A stretch of DNA of 64,000 nt from Nemopilema nomurai (taxonomy: Eukaryota > Cnidaria > Scyphozoa > Rhizostomeae > Rhizostomatidae): NCBI GenBank assembly GCA_003864495.1, contig ML133421.1, positions 2,604,001 to 2,668,000 on the forward strand. Reading direction: 5' to 3'. The position numbers were made by a program, and so were the translations under genes. Position 1 is the stretch's first letter, and each line of letters begins with the position of its first letter. This document shows positions 1 to 11,037 of this stretch, piece after piece. Under the pieces are notes generated by a model. It was not told where the DNA came from. It ran no database searches and saw only the letters and a list, made by a program, of their open reading frames with translations.

Positions 1-264
1 CGTTTATTTTACCAAAATTTGGCGCAGAAGGTTCACATGGCCTTTTTCAAAATTATTTCAAATGCTGCCCAAAGACATCCGAAGGTGATATAAGCAACTT
101 TACCTACTTATATTATGAACGAGGTTCACTTGGTGCTAACGGGAGCAATGATGGGATTGTGTTGACATAAGCACCCTAAAAATCAAATTTGAAATAAATC
201 GAAAGAATTCACGTTGATCTCAGTGGGTTTGTAAATAAAGTCCTGATATGAATGATTCATGTAC
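1..264. repeat. diverged partial copy of the tandem unit
   Basis: The stretch around 140-190 resembles 638-690 and 3231-3285 of the two intact units: a GCAATGATGGGATT core, then the AAGCACCCTA splice-acceptor block. Similarity is clear but much lower than between the two intact units, so this looks like an older third copy or the ancestral 3' end. It has no GATA array. Its minus-strand exon ends at a normal stop codon, unlike the intact copies. Confidence 0.55.
113..175 (-). CDS. candidate terminal exon with YVN motif
   Basis: On the minus strand a TTTTTAG acceptor precedes an open stretch of 20 codons beginning GAYVNTIPSL and ending EPRS before a TAA stop at 113-115. It matches the GAYQNIIPSL exons at 606-674 and 3199-3267 in frame and in splice acceptor. 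The Y-V-N-T sequence fits the pYxN class bound by Grb2-type SH2 domains. It would be the natural last exon of a minus-strand gene whose other exons lie in the duplicated units. Family not recognised; no transcript evidence. Confidence 0.35.
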   Translation of the reverse strand, partial: GAYVNTIPSLLPLAPSEPRS

Positions 265-339
265 CAATGAAATCAGATATGTCTGATTGAATTCAAAGAG
301 GCTAAAGCATGTAACACGTGGTAAACTGAGAAACATTCG

Positions 340-588
<249 letters not shown>

Positions 589-605
589 ACAAATGAATTC
601 ATTAC

Positions 606-2443
606 CCCTTCAATATGTGAAAGAACTTCTGTTGGTGTTGGGGGCAATGATGGGATTATATTTTGGTAAGCACCCTATAAATAAAGTTAGAACAAATCAA
701 GACTTTGAATTTGTATTCCGCAGGTAAAATGAATTGAAAATGCTTGTGTCTTGAGAGCAACCAGTGCTGTACACAACAGTTTGAGACGAACTTACCTTAT
801 TGGGTTCAGAACAATTTTATTGGGCTGCATTCATAAAATTGTGCTATGAAATCTTGAAATCCAATTAGAATTTTGTTCATGATTAATAGAAAGTGATTCA
901 GAACGTACTTGGCGTGAGTTCAAGCGTCTATGTTCTGGCGAAACAGGCTGTACCGTTGGATTTTGGTAGTCAAAGGCTGTATCTCTTTGCTGTGGTTGTC
1001 TGGAACCTGGTTGGCCATCAATCCTTACTTCTGATACGCTTGGTTCGTTGACCTGTTTGAAACAAGAAATATATGATATGGGCACATTCAAGCAACGTAT
1101 ATAAAGATTCAAGGCTATAACATCTGGAAAATACATTGCACAAGGTAAATAAAATGTTAATGGCTTTGTTGTAAATATGCTTGAAGACTAACGGGGCATA
1201 TGTTTTAATTTGTTTTTAGTACGGGTGGCTTGCATTCAAACTTAAAACCAGCACAACCTTAAAGCTGGATATTATTCGCCAACACAGCATCACTGTAACG
1301 ACTTTTTGTTAAGGGTTGGAGACATCGTAAGCCGACACGCATAGAAAAGGTGGGCACAAAACGGACTTTCTAGGCCACACTCACTTGATATTTTTTTCAA
1401 GTAATACACATTTTTTATCAGGTTCAGTGGAGCTCTTGCTCGAGGACTTGTTCCTTTATTGTTAGCAGAAGCATTTCAAGGTAAAGGAATCATTTCACCT
1501 GAGGTTGAATGCCATCCTGCATACTTGACTTCCCCACGTGGTCTGGGTAAACGTAGATATCCGTCTAAATGAAAAGAAGAAAACAAATGCGTGCGTGTTC
1601 AGAAGGCCATACTTGTTTGTCATTTCAAATCATGTTCCATAATCTGTCTTAAAAACTCAGATTTGTGAATAGCTTGAAAGTGAATGTTACCGTCCGTGTG
1701 TCATCCGAATGGGTCTTCGGTGTTAGGGTACAAGGCAAACGAGGCAAAGGAGACTGAAGTCTGTTGGGAACTACATCTTCTGAGCAACGTCGATCATTCT
1801 GTGAGTGCAATTTTGATTAGTAGAATTATCAAAACGTGAACCCTTAACTAAAATTAGGTTTTCAAGTGATAGCGACAATTATGTTAAATGGAAGAAAACA
1901 ATTTTGTTAAAATCCCAAAAGAAGGAACAACGGGAACGAGTCTCGTAGAATTTGTTTCTACGTAAAATGTTTGAACCATTTGAATACGTTGAACGCACTA
2001 ACTTAAAATAATTTGTTATTTGCATGTACAAGCATTGTGCTAGACGTGGTGTAAAGAACAAAAAAGAGACGTTGTTCCAAAAATGTCGTTTTCAGTGACG
2101 CTAAGAAAACATCTATTCCTTACAACAATAAACTTTCTCTAACTGTTCATGAAATTAAAAAGGAACCCGTTTTAGATGTCTAGAGACACATTTGGCAGAC
2201 TGTCGAACAAGTTGAGCCTTTTTTCTCTTTATGTGGAGGCATCCCTGGCTATCTGGAGGAACTTCACAAAGAATCGTTGGTAGGCATGTTGCAGAATTGT
2301 TTGGCAAAGGAAACAAAGCTTACCTCTTGAAAATCAGGGCCGCGACTATGTGAATGATTTGTCCCTCTATTGTTGGGCCTCGTTTGTTCCTGGACGTCTG
2401 GGTTATCATTGATTTCTTCGTATCCGTGTCTCCGGTGGCTTGA
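606..2443 (-). CDS. unit A candidate exons of a phosphotyrosine-motif tail
   Basis: Three minus-strand exon candidates are read in order. 2324-2443 encodes 40 residues with GYEEIND, between a CTTTCCAG acceptor and a GTAAGC donor. 909-1052 encodes 48 residues with FDYQNPT, from a TTTCAAACAG acceptor to a GTACGT donor. 606-674 encodes 23 residues with GAYQNII, from a TTTATAG acceptor to a weaker GTAATG donor. All three start and end in phase 0, so they splice in any number. Each is hydrophilic, rich in Q/N/R/S/P, and holds one tyrosine in an SH2-ligand context (YEEI, YQNP, YQNI). Such composition suits the cytoplasmic tail of a receptor or an adaptor. No membrane or extracellular exon was found, so the parent gene is unknown. 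Confidence 0.4.
1405..1572 (+). other. short plus-strand open frame shared by both units
   Basis: A 55-codon open frame with a possible TTTTTATCAG acceptor reads RFSGALARGLVPLLLAEAF, then a G/P/R-rich end and a stop at 1570-1572. The same frame is kept in unit B at 3998-4165, where one of the differences is silent (CTT to CTC). The hydrophobic middle could form an amphipathic helix. I do not recognise it. Near-identity of the two units makes the conservation weak evidence. Confidence 0.2.
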
Positions 2444-2576
2444 CTGGAAAGTAATTAGAAAACTAGGGGTTCTCTCGTATAATGTCTAAAGTCACTGAAG
2501 TCAATGAAATCAGATATGTCTGATTGAATTCAAAGAGGCTAAAGCATGTAACACGTGGTGGACTGAGAAACATTCG

Positions 2577-3181
<605 letters not shown>

Positions 3182-3198
3182 ACAAATGAATTCATTAC

Positions 3199-5036
3199 CC
3201 CTTCAATATGTGAAAGAACTTCTGTTGGTGTTGGGGGCAATGATGGGATTATATTTTGGTAAGCACCCTAAAAATAAAGTTAGAACAAATCAAGACTTTG
3301 AATTTGTATTCCGCAGGTAAAATGAATTGAAAATGCTTGTGTCTTGAGAGCAACCAGTGCTGTACACAACAGTTTGAGACGAACTTACCTTATTGGGTTC
3401 AGAACAATTTTATTGGGCTGCATTCATAAAATTGTGCTATGAAATCTTGAAATCCAATTAGAATTTTGTTCATGATTAATAGAAAGTGATTCAGAACGTA
3501 CTTGGCGTGAGTTCAAGCGTCTATGTTCTGGCGAAACAGGCTGTACCGTTGGATTTTGGTAGTCAAAGGCTGTATCTCTTTGCTGTGGTTGTCTGGAACC
3601 TGGTTGGCCATCAATCCTTACTTCTGATACGCTTGGTTCGTTGCCCTGTTTGGAAAAAGAAAGATATGATGTGGACGAATTCAAGCAGCGTATATAAAGA
3701 TTCAAGGCTATAACATCTGGAAAATACATTGCACAAGGTAAATAAAATGTTAATGGCTTTGTTGTAAATATGCTTGAAGACTAACGGGGCATATGTTTTA
3801 ATTTGTTTTTAGTACGGGTGGCTTGCATTCAAACTTAAAACCAGCACAACCTTAAAGCTGGATATTATTCGCCAAAACAGCATCACCGTAACGACTTTTT
3901 GTTAAGGGTTGGAGACATCGTAAGCCGACACGCATAGAAAAGGTGGGCACAAAACGGACTTTCTAGGCCACACTCACTTGATATTTTGTTCAAGTAATAC
4001 AAATTTTTAATCAGGTTCAGTGGAGCTCTCGCTCGAGGACTTGTTCCTTTATTGTTAGCAGAAGCATTTCAAGGTAAAGGAATCATTTCACCTGAGGTTG
4101 AATGCCATCCTGCATACTTGACTTCCCCACGTGGTCTGGGTAAACGTAGATATCCGTCTAAATGAAAAGAAGAAAACAAATGCGTGCGTGTTCAGAAGGC
4201 CATACTTGTTTGTCATTTCAAATCATGTTCCATAATCTGTCTTAAAAACTCAGATTTGTGAATAGCTTGAAAGTGAATGTTACCGTCCGTGTGTCATCCG
4301 AATGGGTCTTCGGTGTTAGGGTACAAGGCAAACGAGGCAAAGGAGACTGAAGTCTGTTGGGAACTACATCTTCTGAGCAACGTCGATCATTCTGTGAGTG
4401 CAATTTTGATTAGTAGAATTATCAAAACGTGAACCCTTAACTAAAATTAGGTTTTCAAGTGATAGCGACAATTATGTTAAATGGAAGAAAACAATTTTGT
4501 TAAAATCCCAAAAGAAGGAACAACGGGAACGAGTCTCGTAGAATTTGTTTCTACGTAAAATGTTTGAACCATTTGAATACGTTGAACGCACTAACTTAAA
4601 ATAATTTGTTATTTGCATGTACAAGCATTGTGCTAGACGTGGTGTAAAGAACAAAAAAGAGACGTTGTTCCAAAAATGCCGTTTTCAGTGACGCTAAGAA
4701 AACATCTATTCCTTACAACAATAAACTTTCTCTAACTGTTCATGAAATTAAAAAGGAACCCGTTTTAGATGTCTAGAGACACATTTGGCAGACTGTCGAA
4801 CAAGTTGAGCCTTTTTTCTCTTTATGTGGAGGCATCCCTGGCTATCTGGAGGAACTTCACAAAGAATCGTTGGTAGGCATGTTGCAGAATTGTTTGGCAA
4901 AGGAAACAAAGCTTACCTCTTGAAAATCAGGGCCGCGACTATGTGAATGATTTGTCCCTCTATTGTTGGGCCTCGTTTGTTCCTGGACGTCTGGGTTATC
5001 ATTGATTTCTTCGTATCCGTGTCTCCGGTGGCTTGA
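3199..5036 (-). CDS. unit B candidate exons of a phosphotyrosine-motif tail
   Basis: Copy of the three-exon cassette: 4917-5036 (GYEEIND), 3502-3645 (FDYQNPT) and 3199-3267 (GAYQNII), all minus strand and phase 0. Splice acceptors and donors are kept. The acceptor of the middle exon differs in its polypyrimidine tract (TTTTTCCAAACAG) and its first residue changes from V to G. If one transcript crossed both units, the tail would carry the three tyrosine motifs twice before the terminal exon at 113-175. Gene family not recognised. Confidence 0.4.
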
Positions 5037-5313
5037 CTGGAAAGTAATTAGAAAACTAGGGTTTCTCTCGTATAATGTCTAAAGTCACTGAAGTAAGCAA
5101 TTTACCTTTGCACTTATAAAATGTATTTGAAATCTTTGTCAAAGTGTAGGGAAGCTGACCTCAATGAACCCAAAGGGAAGGAGAACCCAACACATATACA
5201 TAGGGGAAGGGTGTGGTACAACAACAAAATCTACAGACCACCCAAAAATAACAGCTCATTTTTGAAAGCCCCAAAAATATTAGCAAAATGTAGCAGTAGA
5301 ACTTCCAAAGAAT

Positions 5314-5386
5314 ATGGTCACATGATTTGAACATGGTCACATGATTTGAACATGGTCACATGATTTGAACATGGTCACATGATTTG
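5314..5386. repeat. 19-bp minisatellite, about 4 copies
   Basis: ATGGTCACATGATTTGAAC is repeated from 5314, 5333, 5352 and 5371, the last copy being incomplete. Copies are identical where present. Each carries the palindromic core TCACATGA. It lies 220 bp beyond the right end of unit B. Confidence 0.95.
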
Positions 5387-5598
5387 CAATTTGTAGAAAA
5401 AGCTCAGGCGAATAATGATACCTTTGGTACTGATACGGAAATCTCACAAAAACACAAAAATATCAGTTTTCGAAATTTGCTAACTAGATATATCACATCT
5501 GTATTTCACTTTGGGTAAGCATTTGACCTACAAAAATTTTGGACTCACTCCAACCATTCCTGTGTTAGTGCAGAAGACAGTCGAAAACAGTCACTTAC

Positions 5599-5682
5599 GT
5601 CATCACAAGGGCACATGAACTGCCTTCCACAACAGATACATCCACAAATACATGACGATTTGCAAACATCTTTCAGATATGA
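5599..5682 (-). CDS. possible cysteine-rich exon
   Basis: On the minus strand a GCGCTGCAG acceptor near 5683 and a GTAAGT donor near 5598 bound a short open stretch reading CKSSCICGCICCGRQFMC. Cysteine is strongly over-represented. It may be an orphan exon or a transposon relic. No neighbouring exon could be joined to it, and I do not recognise the family. Confidence 0.2.
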
Positions 5683-5873
5683 CTGCAGCGCAAGAGCATA
5701 AAATAACGCTTGCATGAGACCAATCACCGCTCTTAACTCAATCCTCCTTACATCAGCTACAAGTGAGCAACTGACGCACAACGCCACAAAGCACAAGCAG
5801 CCAAAAATCGCACATGCAATGCCCTAGAAAAGGTTTTGAACTTGTCAAGCCTCCATACTAAAAGGGATGTATC

Positions 5874-6082
5874 CATGGGGCACGTGGGGCCTCCGGTATG
5901 GGGCACGTGGGGCCTCCGGTATGGGGCACGTGGGGCCTCCGGTATGGGGCACGTGGGGCCTCCGCCATAGGGCACGTGGGGCCTTCGCCATAGGGCACGT
6001 GGGGCCTCCGGTATGGGGCACGTGGGGCTTGTGCCATGGGGCACGTGGGGCCCTTGCCATAGGGCACATGGGGCCTCCGCCA
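5874..6082. repeat. 23-bp minisatellite with phased CACGTG boxes
   Basis: Nine copies at an exact 23-bp period. The CACGTG core starts at 5881, 5904, 5927, 5950, 5973, 5996, 6019 and 6042, and a CACATG variant at 6065. The rest of the unit, GGGGCCTCCGGTATGG with variants, is GC-rich in an AT-rich region. Because 23 is not a multiple of 3 and the unit has few stops, several frames are open (PHVPHTGGPTCPM-like). These frames are products of the repeat and not genes. Confidence 0.97.
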
Positions 6083-6680
6083 TGATTTCGTTAACAACCT
6101 CTGTCCCTGTAATCTTATTCCATCAATAAAAGATAATAAAGCTTTGATCAATAAAACTTCATAGCTTCACTTTATAGAAATAAAAACGGACGACATATGC
6201 ATATTGATTTATTCACTTAATTGTTTGACGACACATAATCTGCTATTGATTTTTGAAACAATGAAATTGAAAGCAAAACGTTTTCTCAAGGCATTTATAT
6301 GTTCACATGCATCAGAAGATTTGAAATTTATAGACCAAGCTGTGAAATAAGACACATTGAACAAAAAATAACTTACAAAAGCCTTCCAGCGCTTTAGAAT
6401 GGCAACAACATTGGCAATTCCTTGAAGATATATCTAGAAGGATGGGAAACATCAAATCATTAAAACGGTCAATAAGGTCAACTCCTTCACAGCGTCCCTT
6501 TTGCGGGAAAATGGAAGCTGCGTGAGGACTTTGAGCACCCTGAGACTTTGAGTCGCATAGGTCTGAGTACCCTGGGTACCAGACCCACTATGTATCAAGG
6601 AGTAGTGGGTCTGATCTAGTGCGCCCCATTCTCGTTCTGGTGTAAATCCTTTGTGCTCATTTGAAAGAACTTGACATACT

Positions 6681-6999
6681 AGGCCCGAGAACCAAACTGT
6701 CGGATACAACCCAAGATACTCAGACTAGACAGACTAGGCCCGAGAACCAAACTGTCGGATACAACCCAAGATACTCAGACTAGACAGACTAGGCCCGAGA
6801 ACCAAACTGTCGGATACAACCCAAGATACTCAGACTAGACAGACTAGGCCCGAGAACCAAACTGTCGGATACAACCCAAGATACTCAGACTAGACAGACT
6901 AGGCCCGAGAACCAAACTGTCGGATACAACCCAAGATACTCAGACTAGACAGACTAGGCCCGAGAACCAAACTGTCGGATACAACCCAAGATACTCAGT
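6681..6999. repeat. 55-bp satellite, about 6 copies
   Basis: The unit beginning AGGCCCGAGAACCAAACTGT starts at 6681, 6736, 6791, 6846, 6901 and 6956, an exact 55-bp period. The last copy stops after GATACTCAG. Copies are identical by eye, suggesting recent expansion. Confidence 0.97.
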
Positions 7000-7039
7000 A
7001 GAATGTGCAGGAATTTTTAAAATGACGATAAGTACGAAC

Positions 7040-7454
7040 GGAGATTCTTCATTATATGAGGTGAATATTCTTTGAACAATATTCTGGAGTTCAGGACAGT
7101 ATGCGCATACGATTTGGAAGTAAGGCAAGCTCCATCAATCTGGTAGTCACATGCCACAACACTTTCAAAGTCTACTTCTTGATTGTGAAGGCAGCACGCT
7201 TTGACACCGCGGCAATTATCGTCAGCGCACTGGACGTCCATGACAGCCAATAAAGGCGGTACTACAATTACCAGGCTTCTCCACAAGGCCTAATTTCTTT
7301 GCAATGAGAGTCCCAAGCTGAACCACCGTAGACTTTCCAAAGCCAGTTGGCAATATGGCGAAGGTGTTTCTCTACAAACCACATTTTAGTGCCATTCACT
7401 GTTCGGCTTTAAGTTCCACAACGCGTGGAAAATATTTTTTGAGAACGGTTATCA
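7040..7454 (-). pseudogene. RecQ-like DNA helicase fragment
   Basis: The minus strand reads through KKYFPRVVELKAEQ, an in-frame TGA, a TAG, then NTFAILPTGFGKST, a RecQ-type Walker A motif (LPTGFGKS). After a frameshift near 7270 it continues as LVIVVPPLLAVMDVQ and GVKACCLHNQEVDFESV, which fits the region between helicase motifs I and II. A working RecQ-family helicase would unwind DNA; here two stops, a frameshift and the lack of any DEVH motif show a dead fragment. It lies wholly inside the inverted-repeat element. Confidence 0.7.
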
Positions 7455-7489
7455 CAACTTGATACATAGTGGGTCTGGTACCCAGGGTA

Positions 7490-10400
7490 AGGTCTGAGGT
7501 GATTCATGTTTTAGAAAGTGTTGTGTCATGCGTAGGCCTCGATTAAGCTTGTGCGAAAAAAGAAAATTTGTGGGAATTCTTGTCAGAAATAACCCAGCCT
7601 GGGTGCAGACTTGATTGGTTTTCCTGTGGCAAATTGAAAGAAACCGGAGCCAATTTAGTAGCAGGGAACCAGTTGAGTACTTATTGCCTTATTGCCTGAC
7701 ACATAAAGAGGAAATGCAAAGAGAGAAAGTTAGTAAATGGTTACCCACAACAGCTCCCACTGTGATCTCAAATGATTCATATTTCCTGCTAGGAGAAACA
7801 ACAAAATACACGATCGAAAGGAGCGTCTGCAGTAGAAACATTGTCAAACACCAAACACGGCTGCACCGTCCCATTTCATTAGCTGGCTCTATGTCTTCAG
7901 AAGGCATCCTTTTGTGCACCAACCTCCCACAGAAAGGCCTGTTTCTTTCTCCGAACTTGAAACCTAGATCTACTGCCTTTCCAACTCTTTATCCTTATTG
8001 AATCTTGCTTGCCGAGAATTCGAATTTCATTTTTAAACGCGTCATGTGATTGATGATTCCCCTTTCATGATCACGTGCATTTAACCTTTATAAAATCTGT
8101 CAGATGTATGGTTACCCTTGGTGCTAATAAGAAGTTGTCCGAACTTGCGAGCCATCCTTTACCGTGGTAAAAACTCCCCAATGCCAAAGTGGAACACAAC
8201 TGAAGCAGCAAATATTCCTGCGAATCAGGAAAAGAGGCCTTTTTCAAAGTGACTGTTTTTAGTTCGATTCCAAGATTGGTTATGCCTAGACTTGGTCTCT
8301 TCCCTGCTTTTACTGTTGCTTCCGGTTTATAAGTTCCATTGATATTTTAGCAACACCTTGATGCCTGTTAATACACAGGTTTTACTCAACATTGTGGCGA
8401 ATTGGGTGCTTTAACATCATGGGCTCAATATTTTCTGCTCGTGTAATTGAAATGAATTTTTAACACATCAGTACTTATTCAATTTGTAATACTGCTAATT
8501 TTAGGCCTTTCTCTCTAGTCCATTCGTTTTATTTTCCTTACCTAATCACTCTTGGTAATCTGTAATTTTCCTTGCTCGTTCCGCATTTTTGTATCACGTG
8601 TATTAGGATAATCTTTGCATTATTGTGAGTAACTTCACACCTACGTCGCTTATCAGCAGGTTAAATAGATCGCCATAGCAACCACGTATTTTAGGATATC
8701 ACACTATCCCACCCCGCTCATCACTTAGTAGGTTACTTCCGTTTACCGTTTCATTTACGCACGTCTATTGTTTTTAGTTCAGTATATATTTGAGCCCCGT
8801 ACCTCATTCGAGAGGAAGAATTATGGAAAAGTAGCAGCAAGCGAAAGGAGTTTAGGCATGCGCCGTTTTAGGGCAAGATGCTTGTGAAAGATTTTGCTCT
8901 TAGTCGTGTCGAGACATTCATAGGAGATGTCAAAGTTTTTAAAGACCTCTGGGATAGTTCTTGAGAAAGATTATGCCCATGTCACGTATTGTTTATTATG
9001 CCGTTGTTAGTATGCAAGTTAGGTAGCTGCAGGAACGATTTCATCGGAAGAAAAGAAGGAAAGATTAAACCGATTTACGTCGCACCATTTATTGGCCATC
9101 CTCTGACTTCTGAAAGGTCCTGAGAATTGATCATCATCATCTTTTAAAGAACATTTTACAAATTATCCGGTCCTCGTTTATCCGGATTCCAATTATCCGG
9201 TCCGGTATCCGGTATAAAATTTTAGCATAATTTGCAAAGAAACTAAAAATTACACCTTGGAATTTATTGTGCGGGCCCTGGCTCTGCAATTTCTGTTACA
9301 GTATGCATGAATGAATTTATTACACACATATTTATTCGTTTTGGCAATAAGTTGAAGTAATTGTAGGTAGAAACAAGTAGTCAAAATTCTAAGTGAAAAG
9401 ATATTTGCAAGAAAAATGTACACAGCTGGAGAAACTTTATCCGGAGATTTTCCGAAACAGTATCACAGATGTGTGAGTGGCATCATTTTTTCTATCACCG
9501 CGTTTTCTTATCGGTTTAAAAGCTTTTCTCATCATGGCAAAAAGGCCTGAACAAAAATGAAAGAGAATGTGTCTCTCCATTGAAAATAAGCTAGATGTTC
9601 GAAGAGTGAGGCATCGTGCATTCAGCCAAAGATAGTTTGTAATGTATGCTTTTAAAATAAACTTTCGCAAAACCAACCTTTTATTTATGCTTGTTTTGCC
9701 GTTTTTTGTATATTTTCGATTATCCGCACGCATCTTGAAATTTCCTGTCCCGAGAAGGCTGGATAATTGAATAAGATACAGTTTTATACGGAAATGCCCT
9801 TTTACCGTTAGAGGACTTGCGTTAGGAAATGCTAGCTGAAATGTTGTTGCCATGTATGAACTCAATGCGTTGCAAAGCAGAGCACAATGAAGATTTGCGG
9901 TCTTGAAATTATTCATTCCATCTCTGAATACTGACTCAATGTGAACAAGAAATTGACAACTTGATTTGATAGTGCCTACTCGCCTGCAAAGAACACTGGA
10001 GATGGTTTCGAGGAGTGTGCGCTGGATCTCCGTAAATACCAGCAAGATGACAGCCATTTGTAAGCAGGGGGTGATTTCAAATATATAGAATATGAATAAA
10101 ATATCCTAAAATGTAAAAAATCATTAATTCTAAAGATAAGCGATTTAGACACGCCCTTGACCACACCCTTTTAGCTGATTAAAGTTGACTTCAAATGTGT
10201 TCCTTCAATTCTGGTTATTTTTTTCTAATTTGCTACGCAATCAAAGTGAAGAAAGTCTTTATTCTACGCACTTTTATTTAAAAAATCCAATAGAAAGCTC
10301 AGGGAAACTCAGCTTAAAAGATGAATCCGTAAATGTTTCATGTATATGAAAAAATATTCAAGTTAGAATATTTTTCATCAGAATTTGCGGGCCCCTTTCA

Positions 10401-11037
10401 GGGCGAGGCCCTGGGTCAAATTGCCCCTGCCCCCCCCCCCTCTCTGCGCCACTGCTCCTTTATAACGGACACTAGATCTCAATCCTCCATTGATCTATTA
10501 ACGGAACAGCGCGCGCTCACATTGCCCTTAGATAAGTACAAAAAACAATAAGAAGTTTTGGAAATACCCAAGCATTCTCAGCATAAATATCATTGAAGTG
10601 AATATCGAGGCAAGAATATTAAGCAACTGACTATGCATTTGTTAAAATGCCAAAAAAGTACCAACATGCATTTGGTACCAAGTTGGCTCTAACGATCCGC
10701 ATGGTACAGAACCGAGAGACGTTATGGTTCCCTCTGGTCCAAATGGCCCAGGTCGCGACCACCAGCCTAATCACTTAACGTGTCCAGTGTTCAATTGTTT
10801 CTCCTGAGCCTGGCAGCAGTATGCAGGGAACTGTGTAAAACCCTACAAGGTACCTCACTTTGCTAGAACAGAAACTGCACCACTAAGTGACTCTTCATTA
10901 AATCGCTAGCACACTGGTTTGTGTTCTCTGCCCTCGTCTGGATACAAAGGCAAGTAAACATTGTCTTGCACCGCGAAATCTCGCATTTACACGGTGCAGT
11001 TTAATTCACTGTCATTCCAAATGCTCTTCTGAGCTGC
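7490..11037. other. intergenic stretch, no clear gene
   Basis: No coding region is supportable. A 128-codon plus-strand open frame at 7615-8001 and a 206-codon minus-strand frame at 9437-10057 show no recognisable domain. A poly-C run near 10430 sits in sequence that looks like the end of an old repeat. The stretch is otherwise AT-rich and unstructured, apart from TTATCCGG words at 9161-9216. Confidence 0.5.
9161..9216. repeat. cluster of TTATCCGG words, possible old pogo-like end
   Basis: Four ATCCGG words occur in 56 bp (AATTATCCGGTCC, TTTATCCGG, AATTATCCGG, GTATCCGG), with further TTATCC words at 9436 and 9718. Pogo/Tigger-type elements often have ends of this kind, so this could be a worn element end. 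No matching opposite end was found. Confidence 0.2.

Larger units (their letters stand above)
6568..7489. mobile_element. 922-bp inverted-repeat-bounded element
   Basis: The 32 bases at 6568-6599 (starting TACCCTGGGTACCAGACCC) recur as an exact reverse complement at 7458-7489. Between them lie a 55-bp satellite array (6681-6999) and a decayed RecQ-like helicase fragment that starts just inside the right repeat. This looks like a non-autonomous element that picked up helicase sequence, or a chance composite. No clear target-site duplication was found outside the arms. Confidence 0.55.

Noticed and set aside
5757..6151. Proline/glycine-rich frames on both strands as a structural protein
   Set aside because: The frames all arise from the 23-bp minisatellite, whose period is not a multiple of three.
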